Part shown: positions 35,169 to 43,777 of the stretch, piece after piece
How the letters are laid out: each line of letters opens with the position of its first letter
How positions within the stretch are numbered: the first letter of the stretch is position 1
NCBI RefSeq assembly: GCF_002916655.1
Contig: NZ_PPSM01000017.1
Location: 1-50,967, forward strand
Length of the DNA: 50,967 nucleotides
Direction of reading: 5' to 3'
DNA from: Novosphingobium sp. HII-3
GTDB taxonomy: Bacteria; Pseudomonadota; Alphaproteobacteria; Sphingomonadales; Sphingomonadaceae
Made by a program: the position numbers and the translations under genes
Notes under the pieces: generated by a model
Seen by the model: only the letters and a program-made list of their open reading frames with translations
Databases searched by the model: none
Told to the model about the DNA's origin: nothing

Positions 35169-36358
35169 TGCGCGCTCTCGCCTGGCACGGCAAGCACGAC
35201 GTACGCGTCGATACAGTTGACGATCCCGAAATCGTAAATCCCCGTGACGCCATCATCAAGGTCACGTCCACCGCCATTTGCGGCTCGGACCTGCATCTTT
35301 ATGACGGCTACATACCGACCATGAAGGCGGGAGACATCCTTGGCCACGAGTTCATGGGCGAAGTCGTCGAGACGGGACCGGAATCGACCTTGAAGAAGGG
35401 GCAGCGGGTCGTCGTTCCCTTCACAATCTCCTGCGGCAGTTGCTATCATTGCGGAAAGCAGCAGTACTCCGCCTGCGACAACGGCAACCCGGCCGATAAC
35501 CAGGACATCGCTCAGGAACTGTACGGACAGCCGATGTCCGGCCTGTTCGGGTACAGCCACATGACCGGCGGCTATGCTGGCGGCCAGGCTGAGTATGTCC
35601 GCGTACCGTTCTCCGACGTTGGGCCCATCGTGGTTCCGGACGGCGTGGAGGACGACAAGGTGCTGTTCCTCTCCGATATCCTTCCGACCGGGTGGCAGGC
35701 AGCCGAATATGCGGAGATCGAGCCCGGCGACACCGTCGCCGTCTGGGGCTGCGGGCCGGTCGGCCTCTTCTCGGTTCAATCCGCCTTCCTGATGGGCGCG
35801 GAGCGGGTGATCGCCATCGACCATTTCCCGCATCGCCTTGAACTTGCGAAGAAGTTCGGCGCCGAGACGATCAACTTCGAGGAAACCAAAACCTACGAAG
35901 CGCTGATGGAGATGACCGGCGGCATCGGTCCGGACGCGGTCATCGACGCTGTCGGGCTCGAAGCACACGGCTTCTTCGTCGACAACGTCATCGACCAGAT
36001 CAAAGCGTCTCTGTTCCTCGGCACGGACCGCCCTCATTCCATCCGCCAGGCGATCATCGCCTGTCGGAAGGGCGGGCGCGTCTCCATGCCGGCCGTTTAT
36101 GGCGGCTTCGTGGACAAGTTCCCGCTGGGTGCCTTCATGGAAAAGGGCCTGACACTCAAGACGGGTCAGACTCACGTGCAGCGTTATCTGCCCGGCCTGC
36201 TGAACGCCATCATGGAAGGCAAGATCGACACGACCTTCCTCATCAGCCACCGCCTGCCGCTGAGCCAGGGGCCCGACGGGTACCGCATGTTCCATGACAA
36301 GCAGAACGAGGTCACCAAAATCGTTCTGAAGCCCGACATGGACCGCGTCGCCACCTGA
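35168..36358 (+). CDS. Zinc-dependent alcohol dehydrogenase (formaldehyde-dehydrogenase-like)
   Basis: A 396-residue MDR enzyme with catalytic zinc ligands Cys38 and His60-Glu61 (GHEFMGEV) and structural zinc cysteines 89, 92, 95 and 103. The nucleotide loop is WGCGPVGLF. An insertion after the structural zinc ([16 protein letters not shown]...[13 protein letters not shown]) is the mark of the glutathione-independent formaldehyde/threonine-dehydrogenase-like group. The exact substrate is unknown. It is translationally coupled to the SRPBCC gene and followed by an SDR gene. Confidence 0.92.
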   Translation: MRALAWHGKHDVRVDTVDDPEIVNPRDAIIKVTSTAICGSDLHLYDGYIPTMKAGDILGHEFMGEVVETGPESTLKKGQRVVVPFTISCGSCYHCGKQQYSACDNGNPADNQDIAQELYGQPMSGLFGYSHMTGGYAGGQAEYVRVPFSDVGPIVVPDGVEDDKVLFLSDILPTGWQAAEYAEIEPGDTVAVWGCGPVGLFSVQSAFLMGAERVIAIDHFPHRLELAKKFGAETINFEETKTYEALMEMTGGIGPDAVIDAVGLEAHGFFVDNVIDQIKASLFLGTDRPHSIRQAIIACRKGGRVSMPAVYGGFVDKFPLGAFMEKGLTLKTGQTHVQRYLPGLLNAIMEGKIDTTFLISHRLPLSQGPDGYRMFHDKQNEVTKIVLKPDMDRVAT

Positions 36359-36368
36359 GGAGAATGCC

Positions 36369-37145
36369 ATGCGCCAACTTGCTATCGTTACGGGAGCCTC
36401 CACCGGAATCGGCTTCGAACTAGCCCATATAGCCGCCCAGAATGGGTATGACCTGCTCGTGGCGGCCGACGAGCCGCTGATCGAGGCCGCCGCCCGCGAT
36501 CTGGAGGCGCATGGCACCCAGGTCCGCTCCGTGGAATGTGACCTGTCCACCATGGAGGGGGTGGACCGTCTCCTGGAAGCCGCGCAGGGGTCCACCATAG
36601 ACGTACTGTGTGCCAATGCCGGTCGCGGGCTTGGTCATGCTTTTCTGGAGCAGGATGTCGCCGACTGGCGCCGCGTGATCGACACGAACGTCACAGGCAC
36701 GGTGTACCTGCTCCAGCGCGTGCTCAAGGACATGGTGGCGCGCAACGCGGGCAAGGTGCTTGTCACCGGCTCGATTGCGGGGCTGATGCCCGGCACATAC
36801 CAGGCGGTCTACAACGCCACGAAGGCCTTCATCGACAACTTCACCGATGGCCTGCGCGGCGAGTTGAAGGGCGTGGAAGGTGTCACTCTGACCACCCTGA
36901 TGCCTGGCCCCACGGAAACCGAGTTTTTTGAACGCGGCGACCTGCTGGATACGAACGTGGGCACCAGCAAAAAGGATGATCCCGCGAAGGTCGCAAAGGA
37001 TGGCTGGGACGCCCTGTTCTCCGGCAAGTCTCACATCGTGTCGGGATGGAAGAACAAGATACAGGCCGCCGCGAGCCACGTCACGCCAACCCCGGTGCTC
37101 GCCGAAATGCACCGCCGGATGGCGGAGCCGGGGAGCGGCGAATGA
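36369..37145 (+). CDS. SDR family NAD(P)-dependent oxidoreductase
   Basis: A 258-residue SDR with TGASTGIG (residues 8-15), NAG (CANAGRG) and catalytic Ser135, Tyr148 and Lys152. The C-terminal part (SHIVSGWKNKIQAAASHVTPTPVLAEMHRRMAEP) resembles DltE-type SDRs. The substrate is unknown. GGAG precedes the ATG and the gene is 10 nt after the alcohol dehydrogenase, so it is the last gene of the four-gene operon. Confidence 0.92.
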   Translation: MRQLAIVTGASTGIGFELAHIAAQNGYDLLVAADEPLIEAAARDLEAHGTQVRSVECDLSTMEGVDRLLEAAQGSTIDVLCANAGRGLGHAFLEQDVADWRRVIDTNVTGTVYLLQRVLKDMVARNAGKVLVTGSIAGLMPGTYQAVYNATKAFIDNFTDGLRGELKGVEGVTLTTLMPGPTETEFFERGDLLDTNVGTSKKDDPAKVAKDGWDALFSGKSHIVSGWKNKIQAAASHVTPTPVLAEMHRRMAEPGSGE

Positions 37146-37185
37146 CGCCCTCTGCCGGCTTCGTGCCGAGGACAAAGCGAGCATA

Positions 37186-37214
37186 GCGGCAGGAACAAGC
37201 CTGCCTCCTGCCGC
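37186..37214. terminator. Hairpin after the SDR operon
   Basis: GCGGCAGGA (37186-37194) and TCCTGCCGC (37206-37214) form a perfect 9-bp stem with an 11-nt loop in the 80-nt gap before the histidine phosphatase gene. It may end the upstream transcript or dampen the next gene, whose ATG is 12 nt past the stem. No T-run. Confidence 0.4.
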
Positions 37215-37225
37215 ATTGTCATGGC

Positions 37226-37999
37226 ATGACAGACTCTCGATCAGGGGCCTCGCGTTGGCCCAGCGTGCTGTGGCTGATCCGTCATGGCCAGAGCGCAGGC
37301 AATGTTGCACGCGATCTGGCTCATGAGGGCGGCCTACACCGCATCGAACTCGACCATCGCGACGTCGACGTGCCGCTCTCCGATCTAGGCCATGAGCAGG
37401 CAGGAGCGCTCGGTCGCTGGTTCGCGTCCGGCGAGGAGGGGGAGCGACCCGAGGTCATCCTGTGCAGCCCCTATGTCCGCGCGGTACAGACAGCCGAGGC
37501 ATTCCGCGCGGCCGGTGGGTGCAGCCCGGACCTGCGGATCTGCATCGACGAGCGCCTGCGCGAAAAGGAATTCGGCATTCTCGACGGGCTGACGACTCCC
37601 GGCGTCCGCGAATTGCAGCCTGAGCAGGCACATTTCAGACAGGTGTTGGGCAAGTTCTATCACCGTCCGCCCGGCGGCGAGAGCTGGGTGGACGTCATCT
37701 TCCGTTTGCGAGCGCTGCTGGACACGGTATCGCTTCATTATTCCGGCAAGCGCGTGATGATCGTGGCGCACCAGGTCGTCGTCCTGTGCATGCGGTACAT
37801 CATCGAGCAGATGAGCGAGGCGGAGATCCTCTCCGTAGATGCGCAGGGCGATGTCGCAAACTGCTCTGTCACGCAGTACCGGTTCGATCCGGAAGCCGGA
37901 CGTCTGGCGTTGACTCACTACAACATCGTCGCTCCGATGGAGCAGGAAGGCACGCCTGCCACTGCGGAGCCCGATCACATGGTCGCTGCCCGTGGCTGA
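37226..37999 (+). CDS. Histidine phosphatase family protein
   Basis: A 257-residue phosphoglycerate-mutase-like protein. WLIRHGQSAGN carries the phosphorylated His20; CSPYVRAVQTAEAF and REKEFGILDG are the conserved Arg and Glu regions; VMIVAHQVVV provides the second His. A phosphatase of unknown substrate. No strong ribosome site is visible and a hairpin lies directly upstream. Its last 8 bases overlap the NAD(P)H-hydrate dehydratase gene, so the two are co-expressed. Confidence 0.9.
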   Translation: MTDSRSGASRWPSVLWLIRHGQSAGNVARDLAHEGGLHRIELDHRDVDVPLSDLGHEQAGALGRWFASGEEGERPEVILCSPYVRAVQTAEAFRAAGGCSPDLRICIDERLREKEFGILDGLTTPGVRELQPEQAHFRQVLGKFYHRPPGGESWVDVIFRLRALLDTVSLHYSGKRVMIVAHQVVVLCMRYIIEQMSEAEILSVDAQGDVANCSVTQYRFDPEAGRLALTHYNIVAPMEQEGTPATAEPDHMVAARG

Positions 38000-38894
38000 G
38001 CACACGGCGCCAAGCCCGACTGTGATCGATGCCCGGTGGCTTCGCGAACACCCACTGCCGCAACCGGAGAACAACACGGATAAGAATGCGCGCGGTCGCG
38101 TCCTTGTCGTGGGCGGGAGCATTACGGTGCCGGGCGGAATACGCCTGACCGCAGAGGGCGCCTTGCGCGCGGGTGCCGGCAAAGTCCGCATCGCCACGGT
38201 CGAAGGCGCAGCTCTGCCGCTGGGCGTGCTGATACCCGAAGCAGCGGTCGTCGCTCTCCCGATGGATGAGGCGGGCGAGGTGCAGGGCACCGACCCTTCC
38301 CTCGAGGCTCAGCTTGGGCGATGCGACACGCTCATCGTCGGTCCGGCCATGTCCGGCGCAGACCAGGCCTGCCGGCTGGTGGAAGGCCTTCTGTCCGTCT
38401 CGGATTTCAAGGGCGGGGTCGTCATCGACGCGGCTGCGCTGCTGAGGCTGGGCGAACATGCACACAAGCTCAGGACGCGCGATGTTCCCGCAGTGCTGAC
38501 ACCGCACATCGGAGAGATGGCAGGCATGCTCGGCCTCACCGCCGAGGAGATCGAGGATGATCGCGCCCGCGCGGCTCTTGCTGCTGCCCGGCAGTTCGGC
38601 AGTGTCGTCGTATTGAAGGGCGCCAGCACATGGATTGCGCATCCTGACGGAAGGCTCCTCTTCTACGGAGGCGGGGGCGTGGGTCTTGCCACGGGCGGAT
38701 CGGGCGATGTGCTTGCCGGTGTGGTCGGCGGCATACTGGCGCGTGGGTGCGATCCCCTGTGTGCTGCCGCCTGGTCCGTCTGGCTCCATGGGGAAGCGGG
38801 CAGGCGCTGCGCCGAAACCGTCGGGCCATTGGGATTCCTGGCTCGAGAGCTTCTGCCATTCCTCCCCGGACTGATGGCGTCCGGCGCCCTGTAA
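37992..38894 (+). CDS. nnrD: ADP-dependent NAD(P)H-hydrate dehydratase
   Basis: A 300-residue ribokinase-like protein: RVLVVGGSITVPGGIRLTAEGALRAGAGKV near the N-terminus, TPHIGEMAGMLG, VLKGAST and ATGGSGDVLAGVVGG (anion hole and catalytic Asp). It repairs the hydrated, damaged form of NAD(P)H. In many bacteria this domain is fused to the NnrE epimerase; here it stands alone. It starts at a GTG inside the end of the phosphatase gene. Confidence 0.92.
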   Translation: MAEHTAPSPTVIDARWLREHPLPQPENNTDKNARGRVLVVGGSITVPGGIRLTAEGALRAGAGKVRIATVEGAALPLGVLIPEAAVVALPMDEAGEVQGTDPSLEAQLGRCDTLIVGPAMSGADQACRLVEGLLSVSDFKGGVVIDAAALLRLGEHAHKLRTRDVPAVLTPHIGEMAGMLGLTAEEIEDDRARAALAAARQFGSVVVLKGASTWIAHPDGRLLFYGGGGVGLATGGSGDVLAGVVGGILARGCDPLCAAAWSVWLHGEAGRRCAETVGPLGFLARELLPFLPGLMASGAL

Positions 38895-38936
38895 CTCGCG
38901 GCCTCCCGCCAAGACAAGACGGCCGATAGGAGCGCG

Positions 38937-40073
38937 TCAGCTTGCGCTGCCGTCCGCTCCCAACTCGACCCGCACCTGCCGCTCCTGCTCCTGCTTCATG
39001 ACGGTCAGCGTGACCACATCGCCGACCTTGAAGTCATCGAGCCGTGACAGCAACGCGCCCACCGTAGGAACCTCCCGCCCTTCCACGGCTGTGATAATGT
39101 CGCCCGGCGTTACGCCCTGCGGGCCGGTCGCCATGCCGGACAGGCCTGCCGCCGCTGCCGGGGAGCCGGATTGCACCGCCAGCACAAAGACGCCCTTGGC
39201 ACCCGTCCGCTCGTTCAACCGTGCGTTGACCTGCTCATCCACCTCAATGCCAAGCGAGGGTCGCACATACCGTCCGCTGCGGGCAAGCTGCGGTATCACG
39301 CGCCGGACAGTGTCGACCGGAACAGCGAAACCGATCCCGGCCGACGCTCCCGAGGGACTGTAGATCGCCGTGTTGATCCCGATGAGACGCCCGCTTGAGT
39401 CCAGCAGCGGCCCCCCGGAGTTTCCGGGGTTGATAGCTGCATCGGTCTGTATGAGCTGCTGGATGTCGGGTCCGCTCTCGCTTGGAAGCGTGCGGTTCAG
39501 GGCTGAAATGATACCCGTGGTGAAGGTCCAGTCGAGGCCGAAGGGATTGCCGATGGCGAACACCTTCTGGCCGACCTTGAGGTCTGCGCTCGTGCCCAGC
39601 GGTACGGGACGCGGGCGGCGCAGCCCGACGCCGATGCGCAGCAGTGCCAGATCATGCTGCGGGCTCACGCCTACCAGCGCCGCCTGGTACTTGCGCCCAT
39701 CCGCCAGTTGCACCGTCGCGCCCGAAGCGCCCTGTATCACATGGAAGTTAGTTACCACGTGTCCCGCGTCATCCCAGATAAAGCCGGAACCGGAACCCTG
39801 AGGCGTGGAAAAAATATTGCGGGTCCAGGCATCCTGAACAAGTTGGGAGGTGGAGATGAAGACGACCGATCCCCGTGACTTCTCGAAGAGCTCGATCGTA
39901 GCCTTCTCATCCGCCGCGAGATCACCCCGCGCCGTCACCAGTCTTTCGCCGGTGGTGCTCGCATCCCTGCCGGGCGCAACTGAGAAATAGTACCAGACGA
40001 GTGCAAGCAGACCCACGACCGCCATCACGGGCAGCAGGCGCGAGCGGGAGGGTGTTCTACGGGCGTTTCGCAT
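38937..40073 (-). CDS. Membrane-anchored trypsin-like serine protease with PDZ domain (DegP/DegS-like)
   Basis: A 378-residue S1C protease. A single N-terminal membrane segment (LLPVMAVVGLLALVWYYF, about 13-30) lacks a cleavage site, as in DegS. The triad is His111 (TNFHVIQG), Asp141 (QHDLALLR) and Ser219 (NPGNSGGPLL). One PDZ domain follows (about 275-375). It would act in the periplasm on misfolded proteins or as a signalling protease. The ribosome site is weak. The downstream 42 nt to the convergent nnrD gene holds nothing I can identify. Confidence 0.93.
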   Translation of the reverse strand: MRNARRTPSRSRLLPVMAVVGLLALVWYYFSVAPGRDASTTGERLVTARGDLAADEKATIELFEKSRGSVVFISTSQLVQDAWTRNIFSTPQGSGSGFIWDDAGHVVTNFHVIQGASGATVQLADGRKYQAALVGVSPQHDLALLRIGVGLRRPRPVPLGTSADLKVGQKVFAIGNPFGLDWTFTTGIISALNRTLPSESGPDIQQLIQTDAAINPGNSGGPLLDSSGRLIGINTAIYSPSGASAGIGFAVPVDTVRRVIPQLARSGRYVRPSLGIEVDEQVNARLNERTGAKGVFVLAVQSGSPAAAAGLSGMATGPQGVTPGDIITAVEGREVPTVGALLSRLDDFKVGDVVTLTVMKQEQERQVRVELGADGSAS

Positions 40074-40133
40074 ACGGCAGAGTTGCCGCGAAGGGTATCA
40101 GTGCGTCAAGGCTCCCGGTGCGCCATCGGCGTT

Positions 40134-40535
40134 TTACCGCTGCGGGGCCAATGGCTCATCCGCAGCCGCTGCTCTGGGCACGAATGGCCGCGGTGTCGCA
40201 GGCGCCGCGGGTGGCGCACCAAAGACCTCATCGAGCATGGCAAGCATCGCCGTCCGCCCCTTGGAGGTAAGCTGAACAATGACGCGCCGCTGGTCCAGCA
40301 TGTCGGGGATGCGCTCAAGAAAGCCTGCGCTCTCCAGCCTGTCAATGCGTCGCATCGCAGAGGCGGCGGACTCGCCCGAGGCAATCATGAGTTGTTTGAC
40401 AAAGAGGATGCCGCCCTCCTCCCCGCTGATGAACAGCTCTAGCATCATGTCCCAGGCAGTATCCCGAAACAGGCTGCGGGGCTCGAGAGCCGCGATTTTT
40501 CGTCGCGCGCGCAGGAGCTGCCTTGCACCTTCCAC
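40134..40535 (-). CDS. MarR-like winged-helix regulator
   Basis: A 133-residue protein with a winged helix: TAWDMMLELFISGEEGGILFVKQLMIASGESAASAMRRIDRLESAGFLERIPDMLDQRRVIVQLTSKGRTAM shows the recognition helix and the wing with the DxRR motif of MarR-type proteins. The C-terminus is Pro/Ala-rich. It starts at a GTG with AAAGGG upstream; no other start codon exists in frame before the next upstream stop, though the sequence there (SVAQSRSVAERAL) also looks coding. It lies between the protease and the secretion operon; targets unknown. Confidence 0.8.
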   Translation of the reverse strand: MEGARQLLRARRKIAALEPRSLFRDTAWDMMLELFISGEEGGILFVKQLMIASGESAASAMRRIDRLESAGFLERIPDMLDQRRVIVQLTSKGRTAMLAMLDEVFGAPPAAPATPRPFVPRAAAADEPLAPQR

Positions 40536-40705
40536 CAGCGCCCTTTCCGCGACGCTCCGACTTTGGGCAACGCTTGCCGGCGCGTCGATGCGCCGGCCCG
40601 AAGCGTTCAGCCACGTGTGATCTAGCGTTCCGACTGTTCAACTCCCCGCTATATTTTTAAAGAAAAACAATCAGCTCCAATTCTTAACAAAGAGATAACG
40701 GCAAA
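40536..40705. other. AT-rich gap after the secretion operon
   Basis: 170 nt between the end of the MurF-fusion gene and the MarR-like gene. It contains an AT-rich stretch (about 40650-40705) unlike the surrounding GC-rich DNA, with a T-rich run on the minus strand (TTGTTTTTCTTT) but no strong stem. It probably holds both the end of the secretion transcript and the promoter of the regulator gene. Confidence 0.4.
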
Positions 40706-43700
40706 TCAGCATGATCCCGTGCGAGGCTGACCGCGTTCTACAAACCAGTTAGCGACATCATACAACCGGGTTGCATGCGACCCTTTCAACAAGATCACAT
40801 CACCCTCTTCTATTTGCGTGTTCAACATAGCCTTCAGAACATCCAGAGATTTCGGTCTACCACCTCGCGCGCCTGGGGGAAGATTCTTCCAGAAGCCATC
40901 GAAGAGGTCACCCAGGGTGTAGATTTCGTCGATGCGGTTCTTCACGCAAGAGGCTGCAAGCTGCGTGTGGTACTCGGGAGCATCCGGCCCCAGTTCCAGC
41001 ATCTCTCCTAGCACGGCAATCCGTCTTCCCTTCGTTGGCGTGGTGCCCAGCAGCGCGAAAGCGGCTTCCATGGAGCCCGGACTGGCGTTGTACGTTTCGT
41101 CGATCAGGTGGATATTGCGTCCATTCAGCTGCAGCCGCATTTCGCTGCCGCGCCCTGCGACGGGTTTGAATGTTTGCAGCGCAGCGATGGCAGCGCTGAT
41201 ATCCCGCCCGAGGAGGCTGACGGCCGAAAGGGTTGCCAGACTGTTGAGCGCCATGTGCTCCCCTCCGGCGCCGAGGGTGTACTCCACCGGGCATCCGCGA
41301 ATGTCGGCGACGACGCGGCGTGCCGCCGGATCGTAATCGATCAGGCGGAAGTCAGCGTCTGCACAGCGCCCATAGTTGAAGACATCCAGCCCCCTCGACC
41401 GCGCCTGCAGCTGAACATGGTGCCATTCGGCCATGTCCCTGTTCAGGATCGCTATGCCGCCGGGCTTCATGCCGCTGAAGATGCGGCTCTTGCGGGCAGC
41501 GATCGTGGCGAGATCGCGGTGATACTCCAGATGCGCGGGAAGGATGTTCGTAAAGATCGCGATATCGGGAGATGCGAGGCGGGCGTTCTGCTCCATGCGC
41601 CCGATGGCGAGTTCGAGAACCGTATGTGGCGCGTCCCAGGGCACTGACGCGAGATTCCATGCGACACCATGAGGAAGGTTGGCATTGAACCGCGTTTGCC
41701 CCACCGTTCCGAAGGCGGACAGCGCCTGTGCGAGCATGGCGACCGTCGTCGTCTTCCCGGCAGTCCCGGTCACCGCCACCACCTTGCCGCTCATCCTCTC
41801 CCGTGCGTAGCGGCCGAGCGAGAGAATGGCATCGCCCGTATCCTTGACCTGCAGGACCGGAGCGCCAAGGCTATTCGCGTCGCCCGCGTCCTGGGTGATG
41901 ACGGCGGCGGGAGAAGACGCGAGTTCCCGTATTTGCCGCGGCTTCACGCCCTTGCCCGTAGTGTCGGGGGCGGCCACGACCATTTCGCCGGGCCGCATCG
42001 TTGGGCCAAAGATGCAGAGACCCTGCGCCGTCCATCCCGCTTCGGGCGGCACCGTCCAGATCCCGCCGGTCGCCCGTGCCACATCGGCGGCTCGCCAGTG
42101 ACGGCCGCTCTGCTCCAGCAGGGCAGCCCCCTCGCGAACGGCGGCGTCAAGCAAGTGCTGGCGGTAGGCCACGAGGCCCGAGAGGTAATGCTCCACGTCG
42201 TCGATACGCACGCGAAAGGCATGATGGCGAATGAAGAAGCTGCCAACGATCCGGGCGGGATTCCGATAGAACATCGCCAGTTCGGGCCAGAAATGACCGT
42301 TGAGCAGATGGCGCGCCCGCCGATGCAGTGCCTTGTAAAACAAGGCCACGTCGAAATCATCGAGCAATTGCCTGCAGCGAGCGTCCCCTTGCAGACGGCA
42401 CAGCATCTTCTCCGCCGCCGTCATCAGCTCCAGAAGGGTTGGAAAGGTCGTGACGCGATTGGCAACGAAGTCGAGATAATCCCGAACGTTGTCGAGACCG
42501 ACGCGGTAGTAGCGTTCCTCCGGGCGATAGCGGGTCAGCTCATCGACACAGTAACCCAGCCAGTGATCGTGCGCCTTCCAGTGCTCCGCGCGAAGGAAGT
42601 GCTCGAAGGCGCGTTCGACCGCCGCAAGCCAGCGCGCGTTACCGGAAAAGGCGTACAACCGCATGAGGCTGAAAGCAGCTTCTCCATCATAGTAGATTAT
42701 CCGAAAGTCCTGCTTCACCTGGAGGCCGGGATAAGCGAGAACATGCGTGAACCGGCCGCTCTCCTTGTCCTGCATGTAGAGGATGCCCTCTGCCAGCGCA
42801 TCCATCAGGAGGACATGCTGCCTGTCCCCAGTCAGTTCGGCATGCTTGCAGAGCGCAAGGACGGCAACGGCATTGCCCCCCAGCTTGATCTCGGCTCCGG
42901 TGTCGACGAGGAATGCGGCCTCACACCCGTCCGGAAGGGGCAAGCGGGCGATCAGCGTCTCAGTCAGGCATCGCAGGGCGCGATCTATGGCAGCCTTGAG
43001 AACCGCGTCGCGTGTGACGCTCCATGCCTCCAGCATCGCGTAGAGCGTACTCGCGTGACGCAGGCTGTTGTAGGCCGGGATGGGCCTGTCGAAGCACGGG
43101 TGCCAGCCATAGTTGAACCGGCCGTCTTCCTGCACCTGCATTGCAAGATAGGTGCTGCCCGCAATGATGAGACGCAGCACCTGGTGGGCATCCAGCCGTT
43201 CGACCACACGGCGCCCGGCCTCCAGCCCGCCGCCGCCCTGGATGCGATGCAGTTCGCCGCCTTCATCGACGAAGAGCCCGCTGGTCGTGAAGAGCCAGAT
43301 CGGCGCCTGATCACCGAAGTCCACTTGCTCCAGGCCATGCCGTTTCCTGGCGTAGATCCGGAAGTTGTTCTCGTTGAGAACCGCGTTGCTTTTCTGCGCG
43401 CCGCCATAAAGCATGGCGTTGGCGTTAAGCTCGGTTTCTAGGAAGGCGTGCCTGAAGTCCGGGCTCAGCGAGAGGCCCAGACGAAAGTAATTGCGCTTGA
43501 TCCTGCTCAGTTGCTGGCGAACTGCCCCCCAGTGAGAAGGTTCGAAGGCGTCGATCCAGTCGAGCCGCAGCCAGCGTGGTTCGACGCCGCTGGCCTCAAC
43601 ACATTCGATTCCCTGCTGCCACGCGTCGTCAAGCGAAACGGCGGTCGAAGTGATGACCGTTGCCTGCCGCGAACCGTCGGTCCACGAGAAGAAGAGCACG

Positions 43701-43777
43701 AACAGCGCGCCCGCGTCCGTGACGACCGGCCGTATGTGTGCAGCCGCCGCGCGGAGCGCTGAAAAATGGTCCCTCAT
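40706..43777 (-). CDS. Fusion: N-terminal toroid-like domain + MurF-type ligase
   Basis: A 1023-residue cytoplasmic-looking protein. Residues 1-170 are unassigned. About 180-570 is a helical repeat region with aromatic-rich hairpins (GRFNYGWHPCFDRPIPAYN, YNSLRHASTLYAML), like alpha/alpha-toroid epimerases, lyases or glycosidases. Residues 572-1020 form a MurF-like ligase: N-terminal substrate domain, ATP loop TGTAGKTTT (670-678), LPAHLEYH with the Mur His, ARKSRIF with the candidate carbamylated Lys763, GRGSEM, IDETYNASPGSM and KGSHATRL. It should form an ATP-dependent amide bond; the acceptor is unknown. Its ATG overlaps the HlyD stop (ATGA), making it the last gene of the exporter operon. 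Confidence 0.85.
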   Translation of the reverse strand: MRDHFSALRAAAAHIRPVVTDAGALFVLFFSWTDGSRQATVITSTAVSLDDAWQQGIECVEASGVEPRWLRLDWIDAFEPSHWGAVRQQLSRIKRNYFRLGLSLSPDFRHAFLETELNANAMLYGGAQKSNAVLNENNFRIYARKRHGLEQVDFGDQAPIWLFTTSGLFVDEGGELHRIQGGGGLEAGRRVVERLDAHQVLRLIIAGSTYLAMQVQEDGRFNYGWHPCFDRPIPAYNSLRHASTLYAMLEAWSVTRDAVLKAAIDRALRCLTETLIARLPLPDGCEAAFLVDTGAEIKLGGNAVAVLALCKHAELTGDRQHVLLMDALAEGILYMQDKESGRFTHVLAYPGLQVKQDFRIIYYDGEAAFSLMRLYAFSGNARWLAAVERAFEHFLRAEHWKAHDHWLGYCVDELTRYRPEERYYRVGLDNVRDYLDFVANRVTTFPTLLELMTAAEKMLCRLQGDARCRQLLDDFDVALFYKALHRRARHLLNGHFWPELAMFYRNPARIVGSFFIRHHAFRVRIDDVEHYLSGLVAYRQHLLDAAVREGAALLEQSGRHWRAADVARATGGIWTVPPEAGWTAQGLCIFGPTMRPGEMVVAAPDTTGKGVKPRQIRELASSPAAVITQDAGDANSLGAPVLQVKDTGDAILSLGRYARERMSGKVVAVTGTAGKTTTVAMLAQALSAFGTVGQTRFNANLPHGVAWNLASVPWDAPHTVLELAIGRMEQNARLASPDIAIFTNILPAHLEYHRDLATIAARKSRIFSGMKPGGIAILNRDMAEWHHVQLQARSRGLDVFNYGRCADADFRLIDYDPAARRVVADIRGCPVEYTLGAGGEHMALNSLATLSAVSLLGRDISAAIAALQTFKPVAGRGSEMRLQLNGRNIHLIDETYNASPGSMEAAFALLGTTPTKGRRIAVLGEMLELGPDAPEYHTQLAASCVKNRIDEIYTLGDLFDGFWKNLPPGARGGRPKSLDVLKAMLNTQIEEGDVILLKGSHATRLYDVANWFVERGQPRTGSC

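Noticed and set aside
41669..43441. 590-codon open frame on the plus strand opposite the MurF fusion
   Set aside because: No domain features; the opposite strand carries the MurF motifs and is coupled to the operon.
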